Shown one piece after another: positions 1 to 7,988 of a DNA stretch of 64,000 nucleotides. The DNA is taken from NCBI RefSeq assembly GCF_009913235.1, contig NZ_CP047897.1, positions 3,595,001 through 3,659,000 of the forward strand, written 5' to 3'. Every line of letters starts with the position of its first letter. The first letter of the stretch is position 1. The DNA comes from Nibribacter ruber (GTDB taxonomy: Bacteria > Bacteroidota > Bacteroidia > Cytophagales > Hymenobacteraceae). The notes under the pieces are model-generated. The model made no database searches. It had not been told where the DNA came from and saw only the letters and a program-made list of their open reading frames with translations. Made by a program: the position numbers and the translations under genes.

Positions 1-1
1 A

Positions 2-469
2 AAGGCCGAGCCCAACGTGATGCTGCGCAAACCCCGTGACATCAATGAGGGGATTTTTGCCGGCGGAATGATGAAGTCTGTGATTGCCCGCGGGGTCTTG
101 ATTGGTGCGGCGGTGATTGTGTCGCAGTGGCTGGGTCTGCAACAATCCCCTGAGATGAGCATTGCCATGGCCTTCACCACCTTGATTCTGGCTAGAACGC
201 TCCAAACCTTTGCTGCCCGTTCCAATACCCAGACGGCCATTGGCGCCGGTTTCTTTGAAAACAAATACGTACTGGGCGCGGTGTTGCTGTGCTTTGGGCT
301 GTATGGGTTGACGGTGCTGCCAGGCGTGCGCGAAATCTTCTCCATTCCGGCAGACTTCGGGTGGGAGGAATGGCAGAAAGCCGCCGGTCTGGCCGTGGTC
401 GCCGTCGCCCTTATGGAACTCTGGAAACTCACGCCCTGGGCTTCTGAGAAGAGGCAGCTGGTAAAGTAA
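2..469 (+). CDS. Cation-transporting P-type ATPase, C-terminal fragment (5' end outside window)
   Basis: The open frame runs in from the left edge, so only the last 155 residues are visible. It begins with KAEPNVMLRKPRD, the stretch that in type II (calcium-type) P-ATPases joins the P domain to the C-terminal membrane helices, and continues with NEGIF and several hydrophobic segments, as in the Cation_ATPase_C family. The product would be a membrane pump exporting Ca2+ or a related cation; the substrate cannot be read from this part. The internal GTG/ATG near position 17 is not the true start because the conserved sequence continues upstream of it. A 38-bp palindrome follows about 110 bases after the stop. 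Confidence 0.85.
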   Translation, partial: KAEPNVMLRKPRDINEGIFAGGMMKSVIARGVLIGAAVIVSQWLGLQQSPEMSIAMAFTTLILARTLQTFAARSNTQTAIGAGFFENKYVLGAVLLCFGLYGLTVLPGVREIFSIPADFGWEEWQKAAGLAVVAVALMELWKLTPWASEKRQLVK

Positions 470-582
470 AAATCGGCCCGTAATCAGAACTTTGTGAGGC
501 TGATTCTGATGCTTGGCGGCCATTTGTTATCCAATGCTGGAGTTTGCCAACGCCTGGGCTCTTCGCTTGTAAGGCCACGCTT

Positions 583-620
583 CGTTTTTGGGCTGTTTTC
601 TGAAAAATAGCCCAAAAACG
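583..620. repeat. 38-bp palindromic repeat, copy 1
   Basis: Thirty-eight bases with outer arms CGTTTTTGGGCT and AGCCCAAAAACG, which pair completely; relative to the common form GGCCT/AGGCC both arms have changed together. It lies between the ATPase and yciI-type genes. Confidence 0.93.
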
Positions 621-661
621 TAGAGAACCTGTAGCTTTGCTCCTCCACAAAAGATAGACGT

Positions 662-952
662 ATGTTTTTGATTGAACTCACCTATAAAGTGCCTTTCACT
701 GAAGTGGACCCATTCATGTCTGAGCACATGGCGTTTCTGGAGAAGCACTATGCAAAGGGAACCTTCCTGGCTTCGGGACGCAAGGTTCCACGTGACGGCG
801 GCCTCATTTTTTGCCAGGCTGGCAGCAAGGCAGACGTAGAAGAACTCATGCAGGAAGACCCATTTGTGTACCAGGACCTGGCAGACCTGCGAGTGATAGA
901 GTTCACCGCCTCCCGCGCCGAAGAAGGGTTGAAAGGTCTTTTGCCATCATAG
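662..952 (+). CDS. YciI family protein
   Basis: A 96-residue protein of YCII/YciI-like fold. It opens with a beta strand (MFLIELTYKVP), has the family pattern of a His in the first helix (EHMAFLEKHY), a GxFLASGRK-type loop and the closing motif EDPFVYQDLADLRVIEF, close to the family consensus for the segment before the last strand. Length is typical of stand-alone YciI proteins. Family members are small dimeric proteins related to muconolactone isomerase and dyp-type ferredoxin-like folds, mostly of unproven function. The gene stands alone on the plus strand, facing the minus-strand metal block. Confidence 0.85.
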   Translation: MFLIELTYKVPFTEVDPFMSEHMAFLEKHYAKGTFLASGRKVPRDGGLIFCQAGSKADVEELMQEDPFVYQDLADLRVIEFTASRAEEGLKGLLPS

Positions 953-1071
953 GGAATCTCCCAGCCGTGAGCGAGTACAACCTCTGATTGCGTCTGTTTG
1001 CTGAGGATGGGCGCGATAGAATTTTCAGGAAAAGAAGCACGACTTCCATCCCATTTTTAAAGAGATTATAA

Positions 1072-1111
1072 AACCAGAGAGGCCGCCTGTAAACAGGCGG
1101 CCTCTCTGGTT
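1072..1111 (-). terminator. Intrinsic terminator of the HMA protein gene
   Basis: A 19-bp stem (AACCAGAGAGGCCGCCTGT with its complement) and tiny loop. On the minus strand it is followed by a T-rich tract, so it ends transcription of the small HMA gene; the perfect stem might also stop plus-strand transcripts. Confidence 0.85.
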
Positions 1112-1132
1112 GAACGAATTAAAAAATACTGT

Positions 1133-1345
1133 TTAGTCTTCTATCGTCTCCGCAGAATAACCTGCAGATTCCACGGCCAGAATCACGGCGTCTGACGTGG
1201 CATCGCCTTCTATGGTGAGAACCTTGTCTGGCGAGTTGGTGTCTACCTCCCATTTGTAAATACCGGGCGTCTTGTCCAAAATGGGAGTGACGGTGCTAAT
1301 ACAGCCACCGCATTTAATATTGGTCTTGAATTTCTTAGTACTCAT
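1133..1345 (-). CDS. Small heavy-metal-associated (HMA) domain protein, probable copper chaperone
   Basis: A 70-residue single-domain protein with the metal motif C12-G-G-C15 in the first loop (KCGGCIS) and the beta-alpha-beta-beta-alpha-beta layout of Atx1/CopZ proteins; the last strand and helix AVESAGYSAE are typical. In the family the two Cys bind Cu(I). It differs from the usual MxCxxC in having Lys directly before the first Cys. It sits downstream of copA on the same strand, separated by a 38-bp palindrome, and ends at a strong terminator. A role in handing copper to CopA is inferred from context. Confidence 0.85.
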   Translation of the reverse strand: MSTKKFKTNIKCGGCISTVTPILDKTPGIYKWEVDTNSPDKVLTIEGDATSDAVILAVESAGYSAETIED

Positions 1346-1379
1346 CTTTTTTTAATTAGGAATTAGGTTTTCAATTAAC

Positions 1380-1417
1380 CGTTTTTGCCCTCTTTTACAG
1401 AAAACAAGCCAAAAACG
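1380..1417. repeat. 38-bp palindromic repeat, copy 2
   Basis: Outer arms CGTTTTTG and CAAGCCAAAAACG flank a CA centre; arms are less well paired than in other copies. It lies between the copA stop and the start of the HMA gene. Confidence 0.88.
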
Positions 1418-1425
1418 GGTTAGTG

Positions 1426-1458
1426 TAACAATCAACAATTAGCAATCAACAATCAGTC
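1426..1458. repeat. Low-complexity CAATCAACAATTAG word repeat
   Basis: Degenerate tandem of CAATCAACAATTAG-like words next to the copA stop codon. The same words recur at 16752-16785 next to another minus-strand stop codon. Confidence 0.6.
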
Positions 1459-1463
1459 AGCTA

Positions 1464-3704
1464 TTACAATTTTAACGAACGGAGGCGCAAACTGTTGGTC
1501 ACCACAGAGACTGAGCTCAGGGCCATGGCTGCGCCTGCCAGCATGGGGTCCAGCAAGAAGCCCCAGATAGGGAAGAGCAGTCCGGCCGCCACGGGTATTC
1601 CTATCAGGTTGTAAATAAAGGCCCAGAACAGGTTCTGGTGGATGGTGCGCACGGTGGCTTTGCTCAGTTTGATGGCCTTGGCAATGGCGCTGAGGTCTGA
1701 GTGCATGAGCGTTACTTTGGCTACGTCCATGGCAATGTCTGTGCCGCGGCCCATGGCAATGCCCACGTCTGCCAGCGCCAGCGCCTGCGAGTCGTTGATG
1801 CCGTCACCTACCATGCCTACCACGTGTCCCTGTGCCTGCAGTTCCTGAATGAAATCGGCCTTGTCCTGGGGCATCACCTCGGCTTTGTAGTGTTGCAAGC
1901 CTACCTGCTGGGCCACGGCGGCAGCGGTTTGAGCATTGTCGCCGGTGAGCATGTACACCTGCAAACCAAGCTGTTGCAACTCTTGTATGGCCTCCGCCGA
2001 GGTCTCCTTGATGGCATCTGCAATGGCAATCAAAGCGACTACCTGGCCCTGCGTGCCGGCAAACACCACGGTCTTGGCTTCAGATTTTCGTTTTTGGGCT
2101 GTTTTCTCCAAATCAGAGGAAAAACGAAGGCCGTTCTCCAGCATCAGCTTTTCATTGCCCAGCCAGTACACCTGCCCCTGGTAGGTAGCCTGTACACCTC
2201 GGCCCGTGATGCTCTCAAAACTTTCCAGGACTGCCGGCTGCGTGTTTTGGGCAGTGAGGTGTTTGGAAACGGCATCGGCCAGCGGGTGCTCGCTTTGGTT
2301 TTCCATGGCCAGCACTACCGCCGCTAAATTTGCCTGCGTCCCCGTAGGCACGGCCCATTCCAGTTCTGTTACTTCGGGCTTGCCTTTGGTGATGGTGCCG
2401 GTTTTGTCTAATACAATGGCCGTGAGTTTGTGGGCGGTTTCCAGGCTTTCGGCGTCTTTGATTAGAATACCGTTTTCGGCGCCGCGGCCAACGCCTACCA
2501 TGATGGCGGTGGGCGTAGCCAGACCCAGCGCGCACGGGCAGGCAATAATCAGGACGGTAATTAAGGCCAGTAGGGCGTGGGTTGTGTTGTTGTCTCCGCC
2601 TAAGAAATACCAGGCCGCAAAACTCAGCAAGGCAATGCCAATGACCACCGGCACAAAAATGCCCGCAATCTTGTCGGTGAGCTGCTGTACGGGGGCTTTG
2701 GAGCCTTGGGCTTCCTGCACCATTTTAATGATTTGGGCCAGCAGCGTCTCGGCGCCCACTTTCTCCGCGGTAATCTGCAAACTGCCTTTCTGGTTGATAG
2801 TGCCGGTGAACACCTGGTCGCCGGTGGTTTTCTCCACGGGAATTGGCTCGCCGCTGATCATGCTTTCATCCAGGAAAGAGCTGCCCGTCACTACGCGGCC
2901 GTCTACGGGAATCTTCTCCCCGGGCCTGATGACCAGCACATCGCCTACCAGCACGTCTTCAATGGGAATCTCTGTTTCTACGCCGTTGCGCAGCGCCTTC
3001 ACTGATTTTGGCTGCAGCCCCATTAGTTTCTTAATGGCGCCTGATGTTCTGGACTTGGCTCTTTCTTCCAGCAGCTTGCCCAGCAGAATAAACGCAATAA
3101 TGACCGTGGCGGCCTCATAGTACACGTGCGGCTCCAGGCCTCTCTCCAGAAAGAACTGCGGGTAGATGGTGTTGAAGGCACTGAACAAAAACGCGATGCC
3201 CGTACTCAAGGCCACCAAGGTGTCCATGTTGGCTTGGCCGTGGCGGGCCTGTTTAACGGCGTTCACGTAAAAGCTGCGGCCAAACCAGAAGACCACCGGC
3301 AGCGTGAGCGCCAGCATGATCCAGTTGCCGTAGGGCATGTGGTGAAAGAACATGCCAATCACCGCCACCGGAAAAGAAAGCATCGTCGCCCAGATGGTCT
3401 TGTGCTTAATGCGTTGGTAGGCTTCTTCTTCGCGGGCTTCTTTGGCTTCTTGGGTGGCTTCTTCTTTTTGGATGAGCAGGTCATAGCCTACGTCCTGCAA
3501 GGCCTTCTGCAGCGTGGTAACCGGAGTAGCAGGATCATATTCCACCAGTACGGTTTTATTGGCGAAGTTCACCGCCGCGCTTTCTACCCCGGGCTGCGCT
3601 TTGAGCATGGACTCCACGCTCACGGCACAACCGGCGCAGGTCATGCCCTCTACCGGAAACGTATTCTTAATGGCCTTCTTGGGTGATGTGGTGATGGTAG
3701 CCAT
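1464..3704 (-). CDS. copA: Copper-translocating P-type ATPase
   Basis: A 746-residue P1B-1 ATPase. An N-terminal HMA domain has C23-A-G-C26; the membrane metal motif C389-P-C391 sits in the sixth helix; SGEP is near 284; the phosphorylated aspartate is D433 in DKTGT; the HP motif is at 473-474; GDGIND is at 633-638. It would pump Cu(I) out of the cytoplasm. Length and domain order are normal for a one-HMA CopA. Unusually, codons 527-539, between nucleotide-binding and phosphorylation segments, coincide exactly with a copy of the 38-bp palindrome that repeats through this region. Neighbours (HMA chaperone, Cys-rich copper proteins, HMA-AraC regulator) agree with copper handling. A TACCTTTG promoter element lies 33 bases upstream of the start. 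Confidence 0.96.
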   Translation of the reverse strand: MATITTSPKKAIKNTFPVEGMTCAGCAVSVESMLKAQPGVESAAVNFANKTVLVEYDPATPVTTLQKALQDVGYDLLIQKEEATQEAKEAREEEAYQRIKHKTIWATMLSFPVAVIGMFFHHMPYGNWIMLALTLPVVFWFGRSFYVNAVKQARHGQANMDTLVALSTGIAFLFSAFNTIYPQFFLERGLEPHVYYEAATVIIAFILLGKLLEERAKSRTSGAIKKLMGLQPKSVKALRNGVETEIPIEDVLVGDVLVIRPGEKIPVDGRVVTGSSFLDESMISGEPIPVEKTTGDQVFTGTINQKGSLQITAEKVGAETLLAQIIKMVQEAQGSKAPVQQLTDKIAGIFVPVVIGIALLSFAAWYFLGGDNNTTHALLALITVLIIACPCALGLATPTAIMVGVGRGAENGILIKDAESLETAHKLTAIVLDKTGTITKGKPEVTELEWAVPTGTQANLAAVVLAMENQSEHPLADAVSKHLTAQNTQPAVLESFESITGRGVQATYQGQVYWLGNEKLMLENGLRFSSDLEKTAQKRKSEAKTVVFAGTQGQVVALIAIADAIKETSAEAIQELQQLGLQVYMLTGDNAQTAAAVAQQVGLQHYKAEVMPQDKADFIQELQAQGHVVGMVGDGINDSQALALADVGIAMGRGTDIAMDVAKVTLMHSDLSAIAKAIKLSKATVRTIHQNLFWAFIYNLIGIPVAAGLLFPIWGFLLDPMLAGAAMALSSVSVVTNSLRLRSLKL
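2089..2126. repeat. 38-bp palindromic repeat, copy 3, inside copA
   Basis: The first 19 bases match the repeat consensus (GGGCT form) exactly; the right half has diverged but keeps CAG and AAAAACG, giving 32 of 38 identical. Read on the minus strand it encodes CopA residues 527-539. Confidence 0.85.
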
Positions 3705-3736
3705 GGTTTTTCTTTTTTTTATGACAATGAATAAGA

Positions 3737-3744
3737 CAAAGGTA
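3737..3744 (-). promoter_or_regulatory. Candidate copA promoter -7 element
   Basis: TACCTTTG on the minus strand matches the Bacteroidota -7 box TAnnTTTG and lies 33 bases before the copA start. I see no clear TTG about 20 bases upstream, so a regulator may be needed; that is inference. Confidence 0.5.
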
Positions 3745-3797
3745 GCGCCTGGCAGTGCCCCATGCGTTACAGCTTTGTATACAGGTGTTATATAATT

Positions 3798-4874
3798 TTA
3801 ACCAAGGTGCCGGGCAATGAACTGCGCATCTCTTCCGGCGCCCAGCAACAAGGCAGAACTGCGGCTGCGCTGCCAGGAGAGCCCAACGTAATACAAACCC
3901 GCCACCGGACTCATGCCTTTTTTGTGCAGGGCAGACCCATCTGGGGCCAAAGCTCCTGCCACCTGCAGCCAACTATAATCCGGCCGGAAGCCAGTGGCCC
4001 AGACAATGGCTTGGTAAGACGCTTGGCTCCCATCCTTGAAGAGAACCTCTGCCTGTTTGGGATCCTGGATTTCGGGCTTTAGCAATACTTCTTTGGTTTT
4101 AAGTAAGCGTTCTAATTCCCGCCCGTAGATGATGTCTCCTTTCTGAAGTAGTTTCTTGCCAACCCGTGAGGAAGGCGAGGCAAAGATGGCCCCCGTTTTA
4201 GTGGCCCACCAAAAAACACTTTTGCCCAGCATCTTCAAGGACGAAAACCGGGGCTTCCTTTTCACGGAGAGATGTACCTCATGCGTCTTTGCCAGTTCTG
4301 CTGCAATCTGCGCCCCAGAATTACCCGCGCCTACCACCAGCACCCTGCCCGCCGGGATTTGGGAAGGATTCTTATACTGAGCGCTATGCAGTTGCACCAC
4401 CTGCGGGGAAAGGCCAGTAGGATACGCAGGAATGTAAGGCACCTGAAACGGACCCGTAGCCACAACCACATGGGCGGCTCTCCAGGTTTGGGTAGCGGTC
4501 ATCACCTCAAATATGCCCTGCACTTTTCTTAGGCATAGTACCTGTTGGTTCAGGGCGATGGGTAGTTGAAACTGGGCGGCGTATGCTTGCAGGTACCGGG
4601 CAATATCCTCCTTGGTAGGGTAATGATTTTTGGGCAGCAGTAGCGGCCAGCCGGGTAAGTGGCAGTAGGGCACGGGCGTAAACAGCCTCAGAGAGTCATA
4701 GCGGTTTTGCCAGCTGTGCCCAAGCAGGGAGGCCGCTTCCAGCAGGAGAAATTTCTTGCGCTGCAGGTGCAGGTAATAGCCCATGGCCAAGCCCGCCTGT
4801 CCGGCTCCAATTACAAGTACGTCAAAAAGAGGTGGCGCTTCTGGCCTCTCAAACGCTAGGTTTTCTGTGTGCAT
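3798..4874 (-). CDS. CzcO-like flavin-containing monooxygenase / NAD(P)-binding oxidoreductase
   Basis: A 358-residue flavoprotein. The FAD site GAGQAG is at residues 23-28, a second Rossmann motif VVGAGNSG lies near residue 180, and ATGFRPDYSWL near residue 295 is the late ATG motif of the flavin monooxygenase group. Proteins of this type are often labelled CzcO or 'putative flavoprotein involved in K+ transport' and turn up beside metal efflux genes, but the physiological substrate is generally unknown. It lies directly upstream of copA, same strand, with 93 bases between, so it may or may not share a transcript. Confidence 0.85.
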   Translation of the reverse strand: MHTENLAFERPEAPPLFDVLVIGAGQAGLAMGYYLHLQRKKFLLLEAASLLGHSWQNRYDSLRLFTPVPYCHLPGWPLLLPKNHYPTKEDIARYLQAYAAQFQLPIALNQQVLCLRKVQGIFEVMTATQTWRAAHVVVATGPFQVPYIPAYPTGLSPQVVQLHSAQYKNPSQIPAGRVLVVGAGNSGAQIAAELAKTHEVHLSVKRKPRFSSLKMLGKSVFWWATKTGAIFASPSSRVGKKLLQKGDIIYGRELERLLKTKEVLLKPEIQDPKQAEVLFKDGSQASYQAIVWATGFRPDYSWLQVAGALAPDGSALHKKGMSPVAGLYYVGLSWQRSRSSALLLGAGRDAQFIARHLG

Positions 4875-4987
4875 GGTTCTCTAAACAATTCCCCAAAACT
4901 AATCCTGGCGAAGTCCATTTTGCTTACACAATTCCAGCTGGGTTGTACAGGATTTCGCCGTAGGCGATGGTTTTACTTGGAAGAATA

Positions 4988-5025
4988 AAAAAAGCTCCTT
5001 CACACCAATTGCATGAAGGAGCTTT
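4988..5025 (-). terminator. Intrinsic terminator after the first Cys-rich protein
   Basis: Stem AAAGCTCCTTCA/TGAAGGAGCTTT with an 11-base loop, followed on the minus strand by a run of T. A 38-bp palindrome lies between it and the stop codon. Confidence 0.85.
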
Positions 5026-5029
5026 GTAT

Positions 5030-5067
5030 GGTTTTTGGGCTGTTTTCTGGAAAACAGGCCAAAAACG
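5030..5067. repeat. 38-bp palindromic repeat, copy 4
   Basis: Near-consensus copy (first base G instead of C) with TG centre. It ends two bases from the stop codon of the Cys-rich gene and is followed by that gene's terminator. Confidence 0.95.
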
Positions 5068-5068
5068 G

Positions 5069-5449
5069 TTAAGCGGTTTCTGAGTTGCTGGCTGCGGCCA
5101 ACAGTTCGCTTAAGGGATCGGTTTTGGGGATGAGCTCCTGGCAGACTTCCATGCAATGACGGCAGGCTTCGGCGCAGGCCAGGCAGTGGTCATGGGCGTG
5201 GCGTTCACATTCTATGGCGCAGGCCTCGCAGATTTCCACGCACTGCCTGAGCACTAGACGGGCGTGCTCAGAACCCTTGGACAGAAACGAGGCCGACAGC
5301 CGGCAGTAGTCGGCGCAGTCTAAGTCCAGGTGAATACAGCGCGCCATCTTCTTGACTTCCTCCTCCTGCAGACAGGCGGTGGCACAATGGTCGCAGGCCG
5401 CAATACAGGCCAACAGGGCATCAATGGCCGGTTTATACTCGGTACGCAT
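5069..5449 (-). CDS. Four-helix bundle copper-binding protein (DUF326 / Csp-like)
   Basis: A 126-residue cytosolic protein with 16 Cys arranged as CxxxC, CxxC and CxxxxxxC pairs along four helices (for example CIAACDHCATAC and CLACAEACRHCMEVC), plus His-rich HAHDHC. This is the pattern of DUF326 and bacterial copper storage proteins (Csp), in which Cys line the core of the bundle and bind many Cu(I) ions. No signal peptide is visible, as in cytosolic Csp3. A second copy lies at 6768-7097. Copper storage is inferred from family and neighbours. Confidence 0.88.
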   Translation of the reverse strand: MRTEYKPAIDALLACIAACDHCATACLQEEEVKKMARCIHLDLDCADYCRLSASFLSKGSEHARLVLRQCVEICEACAIECERHAHDHCLACAEACRHCMEVCQELIPKTDPLSELLAAASNSETA

Positions 5450-5502
5450 AGGCTTCTAGTTTGGTCTCTTCTTCTATACGCACCCGCTCAAAAAGGGACC
5501 GC

Positions 5503-5540
5503 CGTTTTTAGGCTGTTTTCTGGGAAAGAGGTCAAAAACG
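5503..5540. repeat. 38-bp palindromic repeat, copy 5
   Basis: CGTTTTTAGGCTGTTTTC then TG and GGAAAGAGGTCAAAAACG-like right arm. It lies 19 bases beyond the CDF stop codon. Confidence 0.92.
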
Positions 5541-5559
5541 AAGAAAGGAGAAGGCAGGC

Positions 5560-6489
5560 CTAATGATGTTCTTCGGCTTGCTGGCACTCCTGGGGCATGG
5601 TGCCACGCTCCACTTGTATGGTCACGTGCTGAATCTGGAAACGCTCTTTCAGCTCTGTCCTGATGGTGGCCAACTGCTTGTCTTGGTAGGTTTCTTCTAC
5701 TTCTAAATGCGCCGTGAGGGAATTTTCTGTGCTGCTCATGGCCCAGATGTGCAGGTCATGCACTTGTGAGACGCCCGCTACGCTTTGTAAAAACTCCCGG
5801 ATGGCCGTTACGTCAATTCCCTGCGGAACGGCATCCAGTGACAGGCGTAGAGATTCTTTCAAGAGGCCCCAAGTGCTATAGACTATGATGGCCACAATCA
5901 CCAGACTCATGACGGCATCTACCCAGTACCAACCGGTGTAGCGCATGAGCAAGCCCGCCAGAACCACGCCCAGACTCACCAGAGCATCGGCGGCCATGTG
6001 CAGGTAGGCGCCCTTCACGTTGATGTCATGTTCTTTGTCTCTGAAGAACAGCAGCGCAGTACCCGCGTTGATGGCAATGCCAATGACGGCCACTATTGAA
6101 ATGGCGCCTCCGTTCAAGGCGGGCGCGGTGCCTAAACGGCCAATGGCCTCCCACCCAATGGCGCCCACCGCCACCATGAGCAGAATGGCGTTGAGCAATG
6201 ACACCAGCGTAGTGGTTTTGCCATAGCCATAGGTGAACCGCTCGGTAGGCTTGCGCTCAGAAACTTTTATAGCGAAGTAGGCCAGCAGCAGGCTCACCAC
6301 GTCTGTGAGGTTGTGGCCGGCGTCTGTGAGCAAGGCCAGGGAATTGTAGTACCAGCCGGCGCCGGCTTCTACGGCCACAAAGACCAGGTTCAGGACTATG
6401 CCCCATCCGAAGGCTTTGTTCAGGTTTCCTCCGGTGGGCAGTCCGTGCCCGTGCTGATGGCCTTGCGAGTGTGAATGTGAATGTCCCAT
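5560..6489 (-). CDS. Cation diffusion facilitator (CDF) zinc/cation exporter, CzcD-like
   Basis: A 309-residue antiporter starting at MGHSHSHSQGHQHGHG; upstream in-frame codons exist but run through a palindromic repeat and lack similarity, so the His-rich start is preferred. Six membrane helices are visible, with the metal-site motifs H-N-L-T-D in helix II (LTDAGHNLTDV) and HMAADALVSLG in helix V, followed by a cytoplasmic domain with VHDLHIWAMS, typical of the C-terminal metal-binding fold. Family members exchange cytosolic Zn2+, Cd2+ or Co2+ for protons. It sits between two Cys-rich copper proteins. Confidence 0.93.
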   Translation of the reverse strand: MGHSHSHSQGHQHGHGLPTGGNLNKAFGWGIVLNLVFVAVEAGAGWYYNSLALLTDAGHNLTDVVSLLLAYFAIKVSERKPTERFTYGYGKTTTLVSLLNAILLMVAVGAIGWEAIGRLGTAPALNGGAISIVAVIGIAINAGTALLFFRDKEHDINVKGAYLHMAADALVSLGVVLAGLLMRYTGWYWVDAVMSLVIVAIIVYSTWGLLKESLRLSLDAVPQGIDVTAIREFLQSVAGVSQVHDLHIWAMSSTENSLTAHLEVEETYQDKQLATIRTELKERFQIQHVTIQVERGTMPQECQQAEEHH

Positions 6490-6645
6490 GGTAAACGGTA
6501 GGATGCTAAATGAGCAGGTATACGTGGCCTGCGCCGATGGCTGTTGGCCTGGGCAAAGAAAAGAGCAAGCACTTATACGTTTGTTACAAGATTCTGGCAG
6601 TTGACGTACAAAATTCTGTCTGCAGAGAGCACGTGAAATCAGCTC

Positions 6646-6683
6646 CGTTTTTGGGCTGTTTCCTGGGAAAGAGGCCAAAAACG
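6646..6683. repeat. 38-bp palindromic repeat, copy 6
   Basis: CGTTTTTGGGCTGTTTCC, TG, then GGAAAGAGGCCAAAAACG. It lies between the CDF start and the terminator of the second Cys-rich gene. Confidence 0.94.
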
Positions 6684-6711
6684 TGCCTAGAACGGCCTAC
6701 CCAACATCCGT

Positions 6712-6741
6712 AAAAAGAAACAGCCGGCATACACCGGCTGT
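6712..6741 (-). terminator. Intrinsic terminator after the second Cys-rich protein
   Basis: Stem ACAGCCGG/CCGGCTGT followed on the minus strand by TTCTTTTTA, 26 bases beyond the stop codon at 6768. Confidence 0.82.
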
Positions 6742-6767
6742 CTTGCTCTTTTTGCAATGCTGTAGAT

Positions 6768-7097
6768 TTAGGCTGCCAAAGAACGGCAGGCCTCCACGCA
6801 ACGACGGCACGCCTCGGCGCATTCCTGGCAATGGTCGTGTTGGTGCTTGCCACACTCGGCGGCGCAGGCTTCGCAGACTTCCATGCATTCGCGCAGCAGG
6901 TGCTTGCCGTGCTCAGAACCACGGGCCAGCAAGGTCATGGTCAAACGGCAGATGTCGGCGCAGTCGCGGTCAAGGGAAATGCAGCGGGCCATCATTTTTA
7001 CGTCTTCTTCCTGCAGGCAGGCGCTGGCGCAGTGCTCACAGGCTAATATACATTCTTGTAAGGCATCAATAGCGGATCGGTTTTGTGAATGGTGCAT
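6768..7097 (-). CDS. Four-helix bundle copper-binding protein (DUF326 / Csp-like), second copy
   Basis: A 109-residue paralogue of the protein at 5069-5449, again with 16 Cys in the same places (CILACEHCASAC, CEACAAEC, CQECAEACRRCVEAC) and the conserved HQHDHC. It lacks the longer C-terminal tail of the first copy. Such proteins store or buffer Cu(I). It ends at its own terminator and begins downstream of the HMA-AraC gene, so it may be expressed separately from the CDF gene. Two copies so close together suggest a local duplication. Confidence 0.88.
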   Translation of the reverse strand: MHHSQNRSAIDALQECILACEHCASACLQEEDVKMMARCISLDRDCADICRLTMTLLARGSEHGKHLLRECMEVCEACAAECGKHQHDHCQECAEACRRCVEACRSLAA

Positions 7098-7254
7098 TCG
7101 TTCATAGTTTTAAAGTGGAACATAGAATAGGCACATACACACTCTATATGCAGTACCACAAGTTGCTTTTGGGCAACGGGTACTACAGGTTTACGCCCTA
7201 TGACGCCGGGGCGTTGTAAAAAAATGTATTGGTAGCAGAAGGGCAGGCCCCTTA

Positions 7255-7812
7255 TCAGGTAAGTTTGTCCAGCGGAAGCCGGGCTACAGAGGCGTCTTTT
7301 TTGTAATCTGTCACAGACACGCCCGTCACTTTCTTGAACTGGTTGGACAGGTGCTGCACACTGCTGTATTGTAGCTTGAAGGCGATCTCGCTTAACGTAA
7401 GTTGGCCGTAAGAAATCAGTTCCTTGACGCGTTCAATCTTGAGCTTAATGAGGTATTTCTCAATGGTGGTACCCGTGTGCTGGGAGAAGACCTTGCTCAA
7501 ATGCTGATAAGACAGGCCCAGTTTCTCTGCCAGGTACACAGACGTGGTAATGGGCTGATACTCCTCCTCCAGATGCTGTTGATATGCTAGCAGGGTGGTT
7601 TTGATGAGATCAGTGAGTTGCTCGTCTTTCTCTTGCAGGAGCTCAAAGCCGTGCTGTTGTAGAGCGGCCTGCACCTGGTCTGTGTGCACATCGCCCTTCA
7701 CCAAGGCCTCGCCCAGTTTCACTTCCTGCACCTGCAAGCCTTGCGCAGACAGCACCTCTGTGACGGTGGCAATGCACCTGGGGCAAACCATGTTTTTGAT
7801 GTGAAGCTGCAT
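7255..7812 (-). CDS. AraC-family regulator with N-terminal HMA-like metal-binding domain
   Basis: A 185-residue fusion. Residues 1-65 look like an HMA fold with M8-V-C10-P-R-C13 in the metal loop and the final strand-helix VQAALQQHGFELL. Residues from about 88 to 178 are a two-helix-turn-helix AraC DNA-binding domain (VYLAEKLGLSYQHLSKVFSQ, then LSEIAFKLQYSSVQHLSNQFKKVTGVS). A regulator that binds Cu(I) through C10 and C13 and controls the adjoining copper genes is the natural reading, but that link is inference. It is encoded upstream of the Cys-rich, CDF and copA genes on the same strand. A low-complexity tract lies directly upstream of its start. Confidence 0.82.
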   Translation of the reverse strand: MQLHIKNMVCPRCIATVTEVLSAQGLQVQEVKLGEALVKGDVHTDQVQAALQQHGFELLQEKDEQLTDLIKTTLLAYQQHLEEEYQPITTSVYLAEKLGLSYQHLSKVFSQHTGTTIEKYLIKLKIERVKELISYGQLTLSEIAFKLQYSSVQHLSNQFKKVTGVSVTDYKKDASVARLPLDKLT

Positions 7813-7816
7813 GAGG

Positions 7817-7893
7817 TTAATGTGCTAATTTTTTAATGTGCTGATGTGCTATTTTTTAATGTGAAGATGTGGAAATGTGAGTATGTGGTAATG
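7817..7893. repeat. Low-complexity TTAATGTGCTGATGTG tract
   Basis: Degenerate tandem of words such as TTTTTTAATGTGCT, GATGTGCT and GTGAAGATGTGG immediately upstream of the HMA-AraC start. It has no coding potential and may affect that gene's promoter. Confidence 0.6.
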
Positions 7894-7943
7894 GTTCTTT
7901 TCCTTAACAAATAAAATTAAAAGGACGTGCAAAACCGCATTTT

Positions 7944-7988
7944 CAGACTCCAGACTCGCAACTCAAAACTCGCGACTAACGAATGATT
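7944..7988. repeat. Low-complexity GACTCGCAACTC tract
   Basis: Words such as CAGACTC, CGCAACTC, AAAACTCGCGACTAAC repeat imperfectly up to the stop codon of the membrane protein at 7988. Confidence 0.5.

Noticed and set aside
1701-3120. Long plus-strand open frames opposite copA (208 and 304 codons)
   Set aside because: They lie wholly antisense to a clear CopA, have no domain signature and arise from its codon bias.
5503-5540. The 38-bp palindromes as simple intrinsic terminators
   Set aside because: They lack a T run after the stem and often sit beside a separate good terminator, so termination alone does not explain them.
6490-6678. N-terminal extension of the CDF protein by 63 codons
   Set aside because: The added residues derive partly from a palindrome and show no similarity; the His-rich MGHSHSH start is typical of the family.
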